Positions 43,031-53,368 of a stretch of 64,000 bases of DNA are shown here, piece after piece. Below the pieces are notes generated by a model, which was not told the DNA's origin, did not search any database, and saw only the letters and a list, made by a program, of their open reading frames with translations. Where the stretch lies: positions 33,789,501-33,853,500 of the forward strand of contig JAZHRO010000056.1 of assembly GCA_037157565.1 (NCBI GenBank), read 5' to 3'. Both the position numbers and the translations under genes were made by a program. Each line of letters begins with the position of its first letter. Within the stretch, counting starts at the first letter, position 1. The DNA comes from Thalassia testudinum (taxonomy: Eukaryota; Streptophyta; Magnoliopsida; Alismatales; Hydrocharitaceae).

Positions 43031-43259
43031 GAGTTGGCGCCAACTCAAGGGGTGTTAAAGGGGGTAGTTATGGTGGTGTTGGTGTCTTTTGGTGGTGGAG
43101 AGACACCACCATGTTGGCGCCAACATGGGGTCTTCTAGAAGGGGGGTTAGGTGGATGGTGGAGATGGGTTCAAGGGGGATTGTGTGGTGGAGATGAGGGG
43201 AGATTTTGGAGGGAAAAGTGGCGCCATTAAGGGGTAGTTATGGGTAGTTTTTGGCGCCA
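43031..43259. promoter_or_regulatory. Cluster of four TGGCGCCA palindromes (E2F-like)
   Basis: A 16-bp perfect palindrome at 43031-43046 (half GAGTTGGC), a 20-bp perfect palindrome at 43109-43128 (half CCATGTTGGC), and TGGCGCCA at 43219-43226 and 43252-43259, the last within TTTTTGGCGCCAC. TTTGGCGC fits the E2F consensus TTTSSCGC. The cluster lies 80-310 nt upstream of the minus-strand TATA box. Confidence 0.6.
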
Positions 43260-43379
43260 CTTTTAGGTGTCTTTTGGAGGTGGTGGGTAGGTTAGGTTGG
43301 TGCCAAGTAGGTTAGCTTATGTGGAGCTTAGGTGGAGCTAGTTGGGTGGAGTTGGTAGGTGGGTTTTTGGGGTGGTACA

Positions 43380-44075
43380 AGCCAAGGAAGTTAGAGCATA
43401 GCTAAGCTAAGCTAAGCTAAGCTAGCTTAGCTAATGGAGGAGTAGAGGAGAAGGTGTTAGAGCTAGGGTTTGGAGGGAAGAGCTGAGGAGGAGAAGTCTG
43501 GAGCTGAAATTGGCTGCTGCTGAAGAGGCTGGCATGGAGCTACTCTAGCTGGCTTAGCTTGCTAGTTCTTTGCTAGCTACTAAGCCAAGCTAAAGTAAGC
43601 TAGCTTCTACCAAAATGAGCTGAGGTGAGCTAGGTCTGGTGCTCCTGGGGAGAATCAAGCTGGTTGAGGCAGCTAAGGTAGCTTAGCTCAACTGAGTTGA
43701 GCTAAGCTGAGTTCCCGGGAGCTGCACTTGAGCTTCCTGAGCTGGGATGAGTTCTTCTTCAGCTGGCTGGAGCTGAGTGGAGCTGGATGTAGCTAGATCT
43801 GAGCTGGGGTGAACTCTTGCCAACTTAGCTAAGCTAGCTAGAGCTCCCTGTGGACTAGTGGGAAATGAGATGAGCTAGACTCAGCTAAGTTGAGCTGGAT
43901 CTGAGCTTACTTGAGCTAGGGTGAGCTAAGGTGAACTCTCTTGAGCTGCCATCCAGATGAGATTAGCTGAATGGAGCTGGGATGAGCTAACCCTAGTTCA
44001 AGTAAGCTAGGTTCCAGCTGCGGTGAGCTGGATCAAGCTGAGGTGAGCTTGATCAGGCTGAGTTCCAGCTAGTCT
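43380..44075. repeat. AGCT-rich degenerate repeat tract
   Basis: About 700 bp in which GAGCT, TAGCT and TAAGCT recur every 5-15 nt, beginning with a clean AGCTA tandem (about 43393-43425). No reading frame is conserved. Confidence 0.8.
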
Positions 44076-44225
44076 GGGCTTTTCCTTCACCATTTTCCTT
44101 CTTGAGTGCTAGGGTTTTAGGGATCTATATATCTGTACATCCCTAACACTCACAAAAACATATTAAAAAGACAAAAAAAAATGCAATGCATGCCTAACCT
44201 ATTTTATTTCTAAATGCAGCCCAAA

Positions 44226-45069
44226 AACCCGTTTGTGGAGTAAAATCCTAAGAGCTAGGTTTGTTTTAATGCATAAGAATGATGATAAACTGGCGTTTAT
44301 CACTACCGCATACGAGATTTGGCACACATTAGAGGTAACTCACGAAGGTACCTCCAAGGTAAGAGCTTCTAAAATTAACATTTTATCTCAAGAATTTGAA
44401 TCCTTTTCAATGAAGGCTAATGAAACTTTATGAGAGATGAACACTAGGTTCACTCTCGTAGTGAATAATTTGAAAGCATTAGGGAAGACCTTTATAAAGG
44501 GGGAGCTTCAAGAAAAGCTACTCCGTTCCCTCGGATCAAAATGGGAACAAAAAGTCACTACCATCAAGAAGGCGAATGAAGTTGAGGAGCTCAACATGGA
44601 GGATCTCTTAAGCAATATTATGGCGTATGAGACAAAGATGAAGTAGAAGGACACACCGGAGCCAAAGCCAAGGAAGACTCTTGCCTTCAAAGCAACATTA
44701 GATAGTGAGGTAAGTTTCGATGATGAATACCTTAGGATTTTATTTAAGAAAATTTCTAAGTTTTGTAGGAACTCAAAGAAAGAGAAGAAGGAAAAGAAGG
44801 AGCAAGATAGCTCGAGATGTTGCTATCATTGCAATGAAAAAAGGCATCTTCGATCCGAATGTCCCCTTCTCAAGAAGGAGAAGAAATACAAGGAAAAGGC
44901 ATTCCAAGGTACATGGGATGACTCTAACTCGGAAGAAGAAGATCCCGAAGAGAAGAATGAAGTCGCTTGCCTGTGCTTCATGGCCATCACAAGCGATAGC
45001 AAGGATGAAGATGACAACAAGGTAAATTCTGAATTACAAAATGCTTTTGATGAACTATATGCAAATTAG
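44226..45069 (+). pseudogene. Copia gag, C-terminal part with zinc knuckle
   Basis: Frame starting 44233: AYEIWHTLEVTHEGTSKVRASKI, then TRFTLVVNNLKALGK, LLRSLGSKWEQKVT and MAYETKMK. After a TAG at 44644-44646 the same frame goes on through DSEVSFDDEYL and the knuckle CYHCNEKRHLRSEC (C-x2-C-x4-H-x4-C) to an acidic tail and TAG 45067-45069. Stops also occur at 44431-44433. Gag would coat copia RNA. The following ~36 nt may be further copia sequence before LINE B. Confidence 0.82.
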
Positions 45070-45108
45070 TAAGTCATTAAAAATAGAAAATAAGATCATT
45101 AAAGGAGA

Positions 45109-46529
45109 TGGAGAGGAAAGGGCGTGTTAGGGTTTAGGAAGAAGACGACGGCTAGAGGGTTTGGAGGTCTAGGAGACGGTGACAGAGAGAGAGAATGGAA
45201 GAAGGGGGGGATGGTCCGCAAGCGGCCTAAGGTGTGGGTGGGTTTTGGAGGAGTAGGAGAGGGGGAATGCAGATATTGTATGCTATCGGTGTCGAAGATG
45301 AGGGCACATGGTGGCTGTGTGCAGGTCGTTGACCCTCTGCTTGGCTTGTGGGGGATGGGGTTACAAGAAGGCAGAGTGCAAAATGAAGGGAAGGGCGATG
45401 TAGCGAAATGGTGGGCAAGCCAGGGCTCAAGAAGCGAGTGATGCTGTTCCACCGCCACCCTCGACGGAGATGGGGCAGGTGTATGATGTGGAGGTTCCAC
45501 AATCGGAGGAAGTCATGGTAGCGGAGATGGCAGTTCGGGGGGCCCTCATCGGTGAGATTATGGTGGGAAGGTTTGAGCATGAGTGGATCCTAAATCTGGT
45601 AAGATCTCTGTCTTTGTCCTCTCTAGGGTGGAAGGTGGTGCATTTGGGTGGGGAAAGGTTTGTGTTATTCGACCTAGGTATGTTGGATGTGGAAGGGCTC
45701 TGTTTTTGTACAAGCACCCTAGAGAGGCTTGCGGTGATGTGGAGAATGGTTTTGCCCTTCAATGGGGCTCTCCAAGACTGCCCTCCTCAGAGGGATGAGA
45801 ATAGAAGGGGAGTTTTGGAGATCTGGGGACTATCGTTACACCTGAGGACAAATGGGGTGGTGGCAGGAGTTGTGGCTAACTTCGCAGCTCTGGTAGAGAA
45901 TGCCAAGGTGGGTCTATGCGAGGGGGATGAGAGATCAATCAGGGTTGAGGTGAAGGTGACAAGGGGGGGCCCAATTCCTGACAAAGTCATCCTTAGGTGT
46001 GGAGGGAGCTCATGGCTCCTCAGATTGAAATTTGGCCCTTCTCAGTGGGGATGAACAGTAGGTGGAAACCCCGAAGGTGTAGACAGAGGGGAAGGTTACC
46101 CAGAGCGATACTCAGGAGGGTGGGCCAAGAAGAATCGACAGGTAGGAGGTGAAGAGGAAAGAGTTTCACTGGTTAGAGGTGCCTGATACTGAAATGAAAG
46201 GGGCAGACCAGCTACTGACAGAGGATGTGATGGTGCAAGATGAAGGTGGGGGAAGAGAACTCATGGTTGTGCATACAGATTAGTAGATACAATAGAAGGA
46301 GCGTGAGCACACACCTGAGAACCCAGATAATTTCTCTTTTATGACTCTAGGGGGATTGAAGTATGGAGTGGGATCTTCATCAAAGGGGAAAGCTGTGCGC
46401 TCTCCCTATAAATTAAGGGGAAGAAGAGGTGGATGTGACCAGAGATCCACTGATGAGAAAGTTGCTGCTATTTTGAATGTTGAGAGGAGGTCAAGGGGAT
46501 CTCAGGGGACTTCGGAGTCCAAGGAATGA
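45109..46529 (+). pseudogene. LINE B ORF1
   Basis: Probable ATG at 45109. Knuckle 1 reads CYRCRR-stop-GHMVAVC (45281-45320), with a TGA (45299-45301) where LINE A has CGA-type Arg. Knuckle 2 reads CLACGGWGYKKAEC, where Tyr replaces the zinc-binding His. The DUF4283-like part is open at 45470-46054 (GWKVVHLGGERFVLFDLG, WRMVLPFNGALQD, IWGLSLHLRTNGVVAGV). The C-terminal piece (46341-46529) holds SPYKL. The ORF ends TGA 46527-46529. Confidence 0.82.
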
Positions 46530-49315
46530 AGGTCCTCACATGGAACATGCGTGGGTTGCACGATCGGGTGTGGAGGGCCTCTTTGGCTAGATATCTCTGT
46601 GAGCGGGAGGTGGATTGTACCTTAATACAGGAGACACATCTCAAAGGTGGAGGGGACACTGCCTGGTAGTCATTTCTTTAAGTGGGTCAGGCAGAGGTTA
46701 GAGAAGTGGATGCACTTGGAAGGGCGGGTGGACTGGCGGTCTAGTGGAAAATGTCCAAGCTGAGTTTGAGAGAGGAGTGAAGGGCCGATTCACGCTCTCG
46801 TGCAGATTCAAATTTCTAGGGGACGATCAGGAGCTGATTACATCATGTGTGTATGGTCCTTGCGCTGACAATAAGAGGAATGCGCTCTGGAAGGAGCTGC
46901 GCGATGGCGAGAAAGACAAATGGGTTGCCATGGCTTGTAGGCGGAGACTTCAACAGTGTCCTATCGGAGAATGATCGAGGGAATGGGAGGGTGGACAGAT
47001 CATCACTTGGATTCCAGCTGGTAGTATCAAAGGTCATATTAAATGAATATCCCTCAGTTGGGGCAGAATTCACATGGCAGGGGGAATGGGCTGGTCTCAA
47101 AACTGGATAGATTCTTCGGGAATGTGGAGACGTTGGAATGATTCCAACTCTCGTCGATTATGGGACTTGTTCACCCCTTTTCAGACCATACGCATTTGCT
47201 ATGGGATAGTGTTGAGGAGTCATATGTTGGCACCTACTTTAAGTTTAAGAAATCATGGTTGCGGGAGGAGGACTTTAAGGAGATGGTTAGTCGGTGGTGG
47301 GAGCATCAGCAGGTGGGTGGCTCTGCTACTTATCTCTTGGCTAGCAAATTGAAAGATTTAAAAGCTATGTTGAAGGAATACAAACGTACTGTGGAGACGG
47401 TGAGGAGTCAGCGATGCTTTGAAGCCATTTCCATGGTGAGAATGCTTGACAAGAAGGAGAATGGAGGATGGTTGGTTGTGGTTGAGGCAGCACAACGGAA
47501 ATATTGTCAAGGAGTGGTTCAAGCGGAGTACTTGGCAAGGGAAGTGGATTGACGTGAAAAATCATGGCAATTATGGTTGAAAGAGGGTGATGCAAATACA
47601 AAATTTTTCCATATGGCAACGAGCTCCAGAAGGAGAGTGAACTTCATCTCCTCTCTAAAGAAAGGGGATTCCGTGCTGACTTTGCCAGATGAGATTAGAA
47701 AGGAGATGGCTAGACACTTTAAGGAAATCTCAAGGTCGAATGGGAAAGGAGAGTGGAGGATGACAGCTTCAAATTTCTCTCGAGTAGGAAATACAGTAGC
47801 TACAAAATTGATAGAAACTATTTCAGAGCAGGAAGTGGTAGAAGCTATGGCAGGGCTGAATGTAGAGGGCTCGCTGGGCCCAGATGGATTCCAAGTGTTG
47901 TTATACAAGGAGTTTTGGCATGTGGTCAAAGGGGACGTGATAGAGGTGATAGCTGAGTTCCAGAGGGGAAATTCAGGAGTTGAGAGACTAAACAAGTTGT
48001 ACCTTTTTCTATTACCAAAGTGTATTGGGGTAGAGACTTTGACAGATTTTAGGCCCATTGCACTTTCGAACTCGATATATCTAATCATTAGCAAAGTGCT
48101 GGCTAACCGTCTGAAGTGTGTTCTGTCTGATTTAATTAGCCTGGTGCAGTCGACGTTTCTCCCCAATAGATCATTGCAAGAGTCATTCATTGTGGCACAA
48201 GAGGTGGTAGTGTGGTGGAGCAGGAAAAAGAGCAAAGCCTTCATGTGGAAGGTAGATTTTAGTAGAGCTTATGGCTCTGTTGAGTGGTCATATCTTTGGG
48301 AGATTATGAAGAGGAGGGGCTTTCCATGTATCTAGATACAATGGATGAAGAGATGCATTATTACCTCCTCCTCCCCTCTTGTGAATGGGAGGCCTTGTGG
48401 GGTGTGGATACAACCTCAACATGGGGTGAGGCAAGGATGCCCTTTGGCTCCTCTTATTTTTAACCTGGAAATAGGCACTTTGGCACACTTTACATGCAGT
48501 TTGGCAGAAGCAGGGTTGATTAAGGGTTATGCTCTGTCGAATTCAAGAGCTTTGGCACCAATTTTACAATATGCAGACGACACTATATTTTTTGTAGGAC
48601 TTCATGAAGCTGAAATCCTATTCACTATGATCACCATATTCGGTGAGATAGTAGGCTTGAGGCTGAATGGGGTGAAGTGATCATTGATTTGTTTCGGCAT
48701 GTTAGCTCAGAAGGGGAGATAGTTTCTGCTACCGTGCACACTCCATCTACAACATTCCCTGTGACATATCTAGGATTACCCTTAAGTGATAAGAAACTCA
48801 AGAAGAGTGATTGGGCCTCCTTATTTGAGAAAGTGAATGCCAAATTGGAATCTTGGAGCAGTAGATTTCTTTCTAAGGGGGGAAGAGTGATTTTGCTCAA
48901 TTCTGTCATCACCTCGATACTGGTCTTCTTTTCGGTATTTAGATCCTCGAAGGCAGAGTGGAAGAGGTTGGATGTAATGAGGAAGAGATTTTTTTGGAAA
49001 GGTGCGAAGGTAGAGGGTAGGTTCTTGCATCCGGTGAAGTGGGGGCAACTTTGTAGGCCTCGATCTAAGGGAGGGATGGGCATCCGCTCTTTAAAAGAGT
49101 TTAATGATGCTATGTTACTGAAGTGGGCTATTAAACTGACCACAGACGAGGGGAAGATGTGGTCTCAAATAATTAAGGAGGCATATGGTCCCAACCTGGT
49201 GCAGCTATGGAAAAATCTGCTAAGAAGGCCTTCCCCATTCTAGACGTCGGTTAAGAGAGCTATCCAAGAACACTAGTCAGATTTTGCTCCTGAATTGGGG
49301 GACGGCAGTGATGCG
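46526..49315 (+). pseudogene. LINE B ORF2: endonuclease-reverse transcriptase, truncated
   Basis: ATG 46526 (MKVLTWNMRGLHD) overlaps the ORF1 stop. Endonuclease motifs: TWNMRG, LIQETH, GGDFNSVL (intact here), and HPFSDHTHLLW. RT motifs: SLGPDGFQVLLYKEFW, FRPIALSNSIY, NRSLQESFIVAQE, FMWKVDFSRAYGS (Asp of YDS replaced by Gly), GVRQGCPLAPLIFNL and catalytic YADD at 48570-48581; then YLGLPLSDKKLKKSDW. Stops or frame changes occur near 46670, 47110, 47552, 48335 and 48678. The sequence ends at the element 5 LTR, before the C-terminal Zn region. Confidence 0.88.
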
Positions 49316-52300
49316 TGTCTTCCACTCAACTCAGTAATTAAGTTAATTTCACTTAATTAAGAGCAGAAAAAGTCACTTAGGTTAACTCGAAATTGTGTCG
49401 GTTGTGTAGTATAGGGTCAAATTAACCTAACATTTTAGAAATTTTTACTGGTTGAGTCCAGGTTGTTCACTAGGAGGTATAATTTTTTCTAAATTCACCA
49501 ATTTTCTTTTATTTTCCTTTCAAGTTTAAGAGGTATAACTAAGTTGATTTTAAAACATGAATTTTGCCAAAATATTTAAACTATAAAGAATATACAAAAT
49601 TCCATATGAAAAACATATTTACTCAAAATGATCTACTTTATTAACAAGTAAACATGTTAGTTTTCCAATTTTATTTCAAAAGAAATTAAGGCAATAAGAA
49701 TTGCTCTATTAAAATATGCCTTATTACAATTATTAAAAATAAAAAGTAATTAAAATGATGCAAGAAAAATAAATCTTCATCCTCTCTCTTCTTCTCTCTT
49801 TCTTTCTTTTCTTTTCCTTTTATTCTCTATCTCGAGCTCTCTTTCTTACCTCTCTTCTTTTGTTCCTGCCTTTTTCTTCTCTTCCCTTAATCTTCTCCTT
49901 CCTTAGTGCCTTAGTAGTGCCTGTTCTCCTTTCTTTCCTTTGCTTTCTTAGCCTTCAGTTCAACACTTAGCATTTAACAACCATCGACTCTTCTTTTCCT
50001 TAAGCTTTCTTTTGAACCATCAGTTGAACTGGGTTTTTTTACTTTTCAACCAAAAATTATTTTATTTGGGCAAGGTCCTTTTGAGGATACACAGCACCTT
50101 GAGACCAGGGTGGGACAAGATCCTACTCGGTCCTTGCCTAATCTCAATTAGGTTCAATTTCTGTTTATTTTCATTTGATTCATACATTCGAGCCATTCCG
50201 GCTCAACTCGGCCTCCCAGGCCTCGCCCTCCCAGGGCCACACTTGCTCACACCCACTCGGGCACACACCCGCAGGCACACATGCCCGCACATACACACAC
50301 ATGCTCAGATAGATTCAGAATGTTCAGATCGGTAATCGGTGCCCCGAGCGCTGACGAATGAAGAGCCGGGGTAACAAATTGCTTTTGTTCCCATGCGCAC
50401 GCTCAGAAACTGACGATGTGGGACTATCTTAACCCCTTCCAGACCCAACTTCAAATGATCATAACTTTTTACTCAGAGCTCCAAATCAAGTGATTTAAAG
50501 TTTGTTAGAAAGCTCTAAGATAGATCTACACAATTGCAGGGTCAATTTAAGCTTTAGATGATATTTTCCTCTTCAATTTGAAGAGTGAAATAAGGGGTTT
50601 TTGCTGGTTATTTATTGCCTGGAAATGGAATTAACTTCATAGAGTCCCCAGATGGACTTTTCTCTCTCATTTAAAGGTCTGTATAGGTTCTAAAATTAAT
50701 TCCGCATCTGCTAAAGTGAGATTTAAGCTCTCAAGACCTTCAGGAACAGTGTACAGAAGGTTGAAGCTTCTCTAAAAGCTTCAGAGATCGAATTTTCAGA
50801 CTGAAATGGATGAACAGACACAAAAGAATGTTTCTAATTGATTTAGACTAATTGTAAGGGTTGTAACAGACTTATCTAGGTAGGATTCAAGTTCATATCT
50901 CAACAAAATGGCACTACTGTTAGTTTGGGTTCAAAAATAACCCAAACTGACGGGAATTAAAATCCTATCAAAATACATGTTTGAGCTTAGTTAAATCTAT
51001 CTAAAACAATCCAACAGAATCTCAGAATCTATTTAAGCTTCTTAATTCATCAAATCATGCTCGGATTTAGAATATCCAACTCATGTTTGACTATAAGGCC
51101 TGAAGTTTGACTTTCAGATAAAGGCTTTCTCCCAAGAAATTAAAGCCTCGAATAAGATCTTTTCAACACCAGGAACTCATTCAAATTCTCAGATAGGTGC
51201 TTTGACCAAGATTTCTAGGGTTTCAGGCTCGCTGCCTGAGCTTCAAAATGACTTTGTTCGTTGGAGCCATTCAGAGGTTATGACAGTGAATTGAAGACAT
51301 GAATAGCTTCAGTGCATTGCACTGAAGAGCTTCTGGGTTCCTTAAATGCTTCTTAAACCTAACTAATAGACTTCTCCAACTCTGCCAGAGTTGGAGAAGA
51401 TGAAGATCTATCTATAGCTCTAGTGGCTAAATCCTCCATTAAACATCTGCAAATTAATCAGTGATAGTTAAATCATTGATCTAGAGCTTCTCAATAAATT
51501 CTAGAGGCTGAAGCTCAAGAATGGCTCGCCGGAGCTCGTTGGAGCTCCGGTGAGTCCAGAAAATATGAAAACTATGTACAGATTGTTTAAACTTTCCATA
51601 TTTAATCTAAAAAGGATCCTGAGGTTGCAAGGAATCTCAGAATCACATTTAATTCTTCATTTGTCTCTTTATTTGTAAGATTTGACAGTGAATTCATTTC
51701 TTTAAAAATCTGATGTGAATTAAGCTCAGGACTTGTTTAACCTACTTGATTGAGCAGTTAAAACAAGTTAACAGATAATAGCAATCATAATTATATAGTT
51801 AATTAATAGTTTGAACTGCTCCTGAGCTGCCATTGACAGCGAGCTCAGAAGCCTAATTAAGATTGGGCATTTAATTTATGTGTGATAATAATATGTATTA
51901 TAGTGTCGATTAGGGTCCGTAAGTGGTGGATAAATGATGGAAGACCCAGTGAAGGTGGAATTAGCTCGACTACTGTCACCATGGACAGTGACAGTAGTCG
52001 GTGGAGGTGGAAGATGAATTAGGTGATTAGGTGATCAATTAAGTGTTAAAATGTGCTAGAATTGATTGTGAGGGTTAAAAGAAGGTGGACAGTGAGTTAA
52101 AAAGATAAGATTAAAGCTCTGGAAAGCTCAAGGAGCTCGCCGAAGTCGGAGAAGATGAACACTGAAATTCTAAAATTACTCTAATCTAACTACCTAAACT
52201 AACTAACTAAGTTAACCTACTCCTGCTCCTACTACTACTCCTACTCCTAATCTACTGTTACCTGGACGAAGGGGTCAATAGGGTTCCGCCGAAGTCTCAT

Positions 52301-53331
52301 GGCGGACAAAGAAATCAGAGGGTGGAAGAAAGATCTCCGACGGGCGGATTTGAGGTGGAGCAGAGGATTCCTTTGGTCGGCGCCTGTGTGAGAGACACGG
52401 AAGACCATGGCGGATCTCCTCGATTGATCAGAATGGATGGAGGAAGTCGGAAAATGAGATGGAGAGTCGCCGAAGTTTTGGACGAATAGACTATTGGGTC
52501 AGCTCAGTGTTAGAAGAGGGAAGGGAGCCAACTTGAGTAAAATCTGAGGGGTGAGGGGGTATTTATAGTAGTTGGAGGCGAAGAGAATGGCGGGGTCTGG
52601 CCAAAGAAGGAGCTTGAGGAGCTTAACCTCCGGCGTCGTCTCCGATGATGATGAGGTTATCTCCCACTGGAAATTAGGATTCTCGATTAATCCAGATCGA
52701 TGGATAAAGAGGAGGTGGTGAGCGCAAGCTGCAAGAGCTTGGACAAAGAAGGTTGATGTCGGCAAGGCGATAATCGTGCGATGGCGTGACTCTCCGTTGC
52801 CAGCCATTCAGTCGGCTGAAGAAGGAGGAGGAGGAAAGGGACTTATATGTAATAAAACTTAAGGACCTGTGTGAGAAATAAGGACCCAATTGTAATGAAT
52901 ATTAAGGACCAAAATGTAGACTCGGGTTTTGAAGGTTTATTTTAACTTAGATCTTTTTCAACTTTTTATATATGTTAGTAAATAAGGTAAATATTATGTT
53001 TTCACCTTGAATTTACATTTTTGACCTTTTTAGATTAATTTATTAGATTAAGTAAAATTACTTAAATTATTATATACTTAGGTATACATTATATTTAAGT
53101 TACTTAACTTATTAATTAAGGGAATGATTAATAGGATTTCGAATCCAGTTATTAACTAAATTGTTAATAATGTTAATTGAATGATAAAATGTCATTTTTA
53201 ACTTATTTTAAGGTCCTTGACTAAATATCTCTTATTCTATAATTAACCCTTATATGTTCATAACCTTAGCTAATTAACTAGGAAGATTAGTTAATTAGGG
53301 GTAATTAGAGATCATGATGAGTGTCTCATCA
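49316..53331 (-). repeat. Element 5 3' LTR (4016 bp)
   Basis: The minus strand starts TGATGAG-ACA-CTCATCA at 53331, next to the PPT, and ends near 49316 (GGAAGACA). It is close to the LTR at 59021 over its length and similar to the solo LTR at 34140. It contains the pyrimidine/purine tract (49770-49990), the TSS-region motif (minus: CGTCAGCGCTCGG, about 50340-50357) and the U5 motif at 49442-49481. The frames at 50012-50335 and 52499-52889 are LTR sequence. Confidence 0.88.
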
Positions 53332-53368
53332 TACCCCCAAGCCAAAGTTTTGCTAGTCCCTAGCAAAA
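53332..53368 (-). promoter_or_regulatory. PPT and stem-loop of element 5
   Basis: On the minus strand: perfect 9-bp stem TTTTGCTAG, loop GGA, CTAGCAAAA (53368-53348), then CTTTGGCTTGGGGGTA up to the LTR. It has the same 16-nt spacing as element 1. Confidence 0.87.

Larger units (their letters stand above)
42046..44225 (-). repeat. LTR-like insert in copia gag, minus orientation
   Basis: It separates the two halves of the copia gag. On the minus strand it has a promoter (CCCTATAAAAAGACC, about 42935-42950), a leader with simple GAA/AAG repeats, and near its end the shared U5 motif (TTGCCTCCTTGGACGACCC, 42122-42151). No gag-pol remnant is inside, so it looks like a solo LTR. Ends are uncertain: TGATTTG at 42046 is a candidate terminus, the other end is between about 44145 and 44225, and I found no exact target duplication. 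U3 holds TTGGCGCCAA palindromes and an AGCT-rich tract. Confidence 0.6.
39983..45105 (+). mobile_element. Ty1-copia (SIRE/Maximus-like) element, 5' part, interrupted
   Basis: 5' LTR (39983-41680), iMet primer site and gag (41734 to about 42045, resuming about 44230-45069). An LTR-like insert splits gag, and LINE B follows gag, so pol and the 3' LTR are outside the window or lost. Assignment rests on the initiator-Met primer site, the EIWHTLEVTHEGT gag motif and one CCHC knuckle. Confidence 0.82.
45106..49315 (+). mobile_element. LINE B: L1-type non-LTR retrotransposon, 3' truncated by element 5
   Basis: Same organisation as LINE A (zinc-knuckle ORF1, ATGA overlap, endonuclease-RT ORF2) but diverged. 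It starts near 45106 in the copia sequence and is cut within ORF2 at 49315, where the minus-strand element 5 begins. No poly-A is in view. Confidence 0.85.

Noticed and set aside
43031..43128. TTGGCGCCAAC sites read as primer binding sites
   Set aside because: They match TGGCGCC but not the following GTTGCCGGGGA, they occur four times, and they lie upstream of a promoter, not after an LTR.
42346..43230. Host gene fragments on either strand
   Set aside because: The region is inside the LTR-like insert that splits copia gag; the frames overlap each other on both strands and lack domains.
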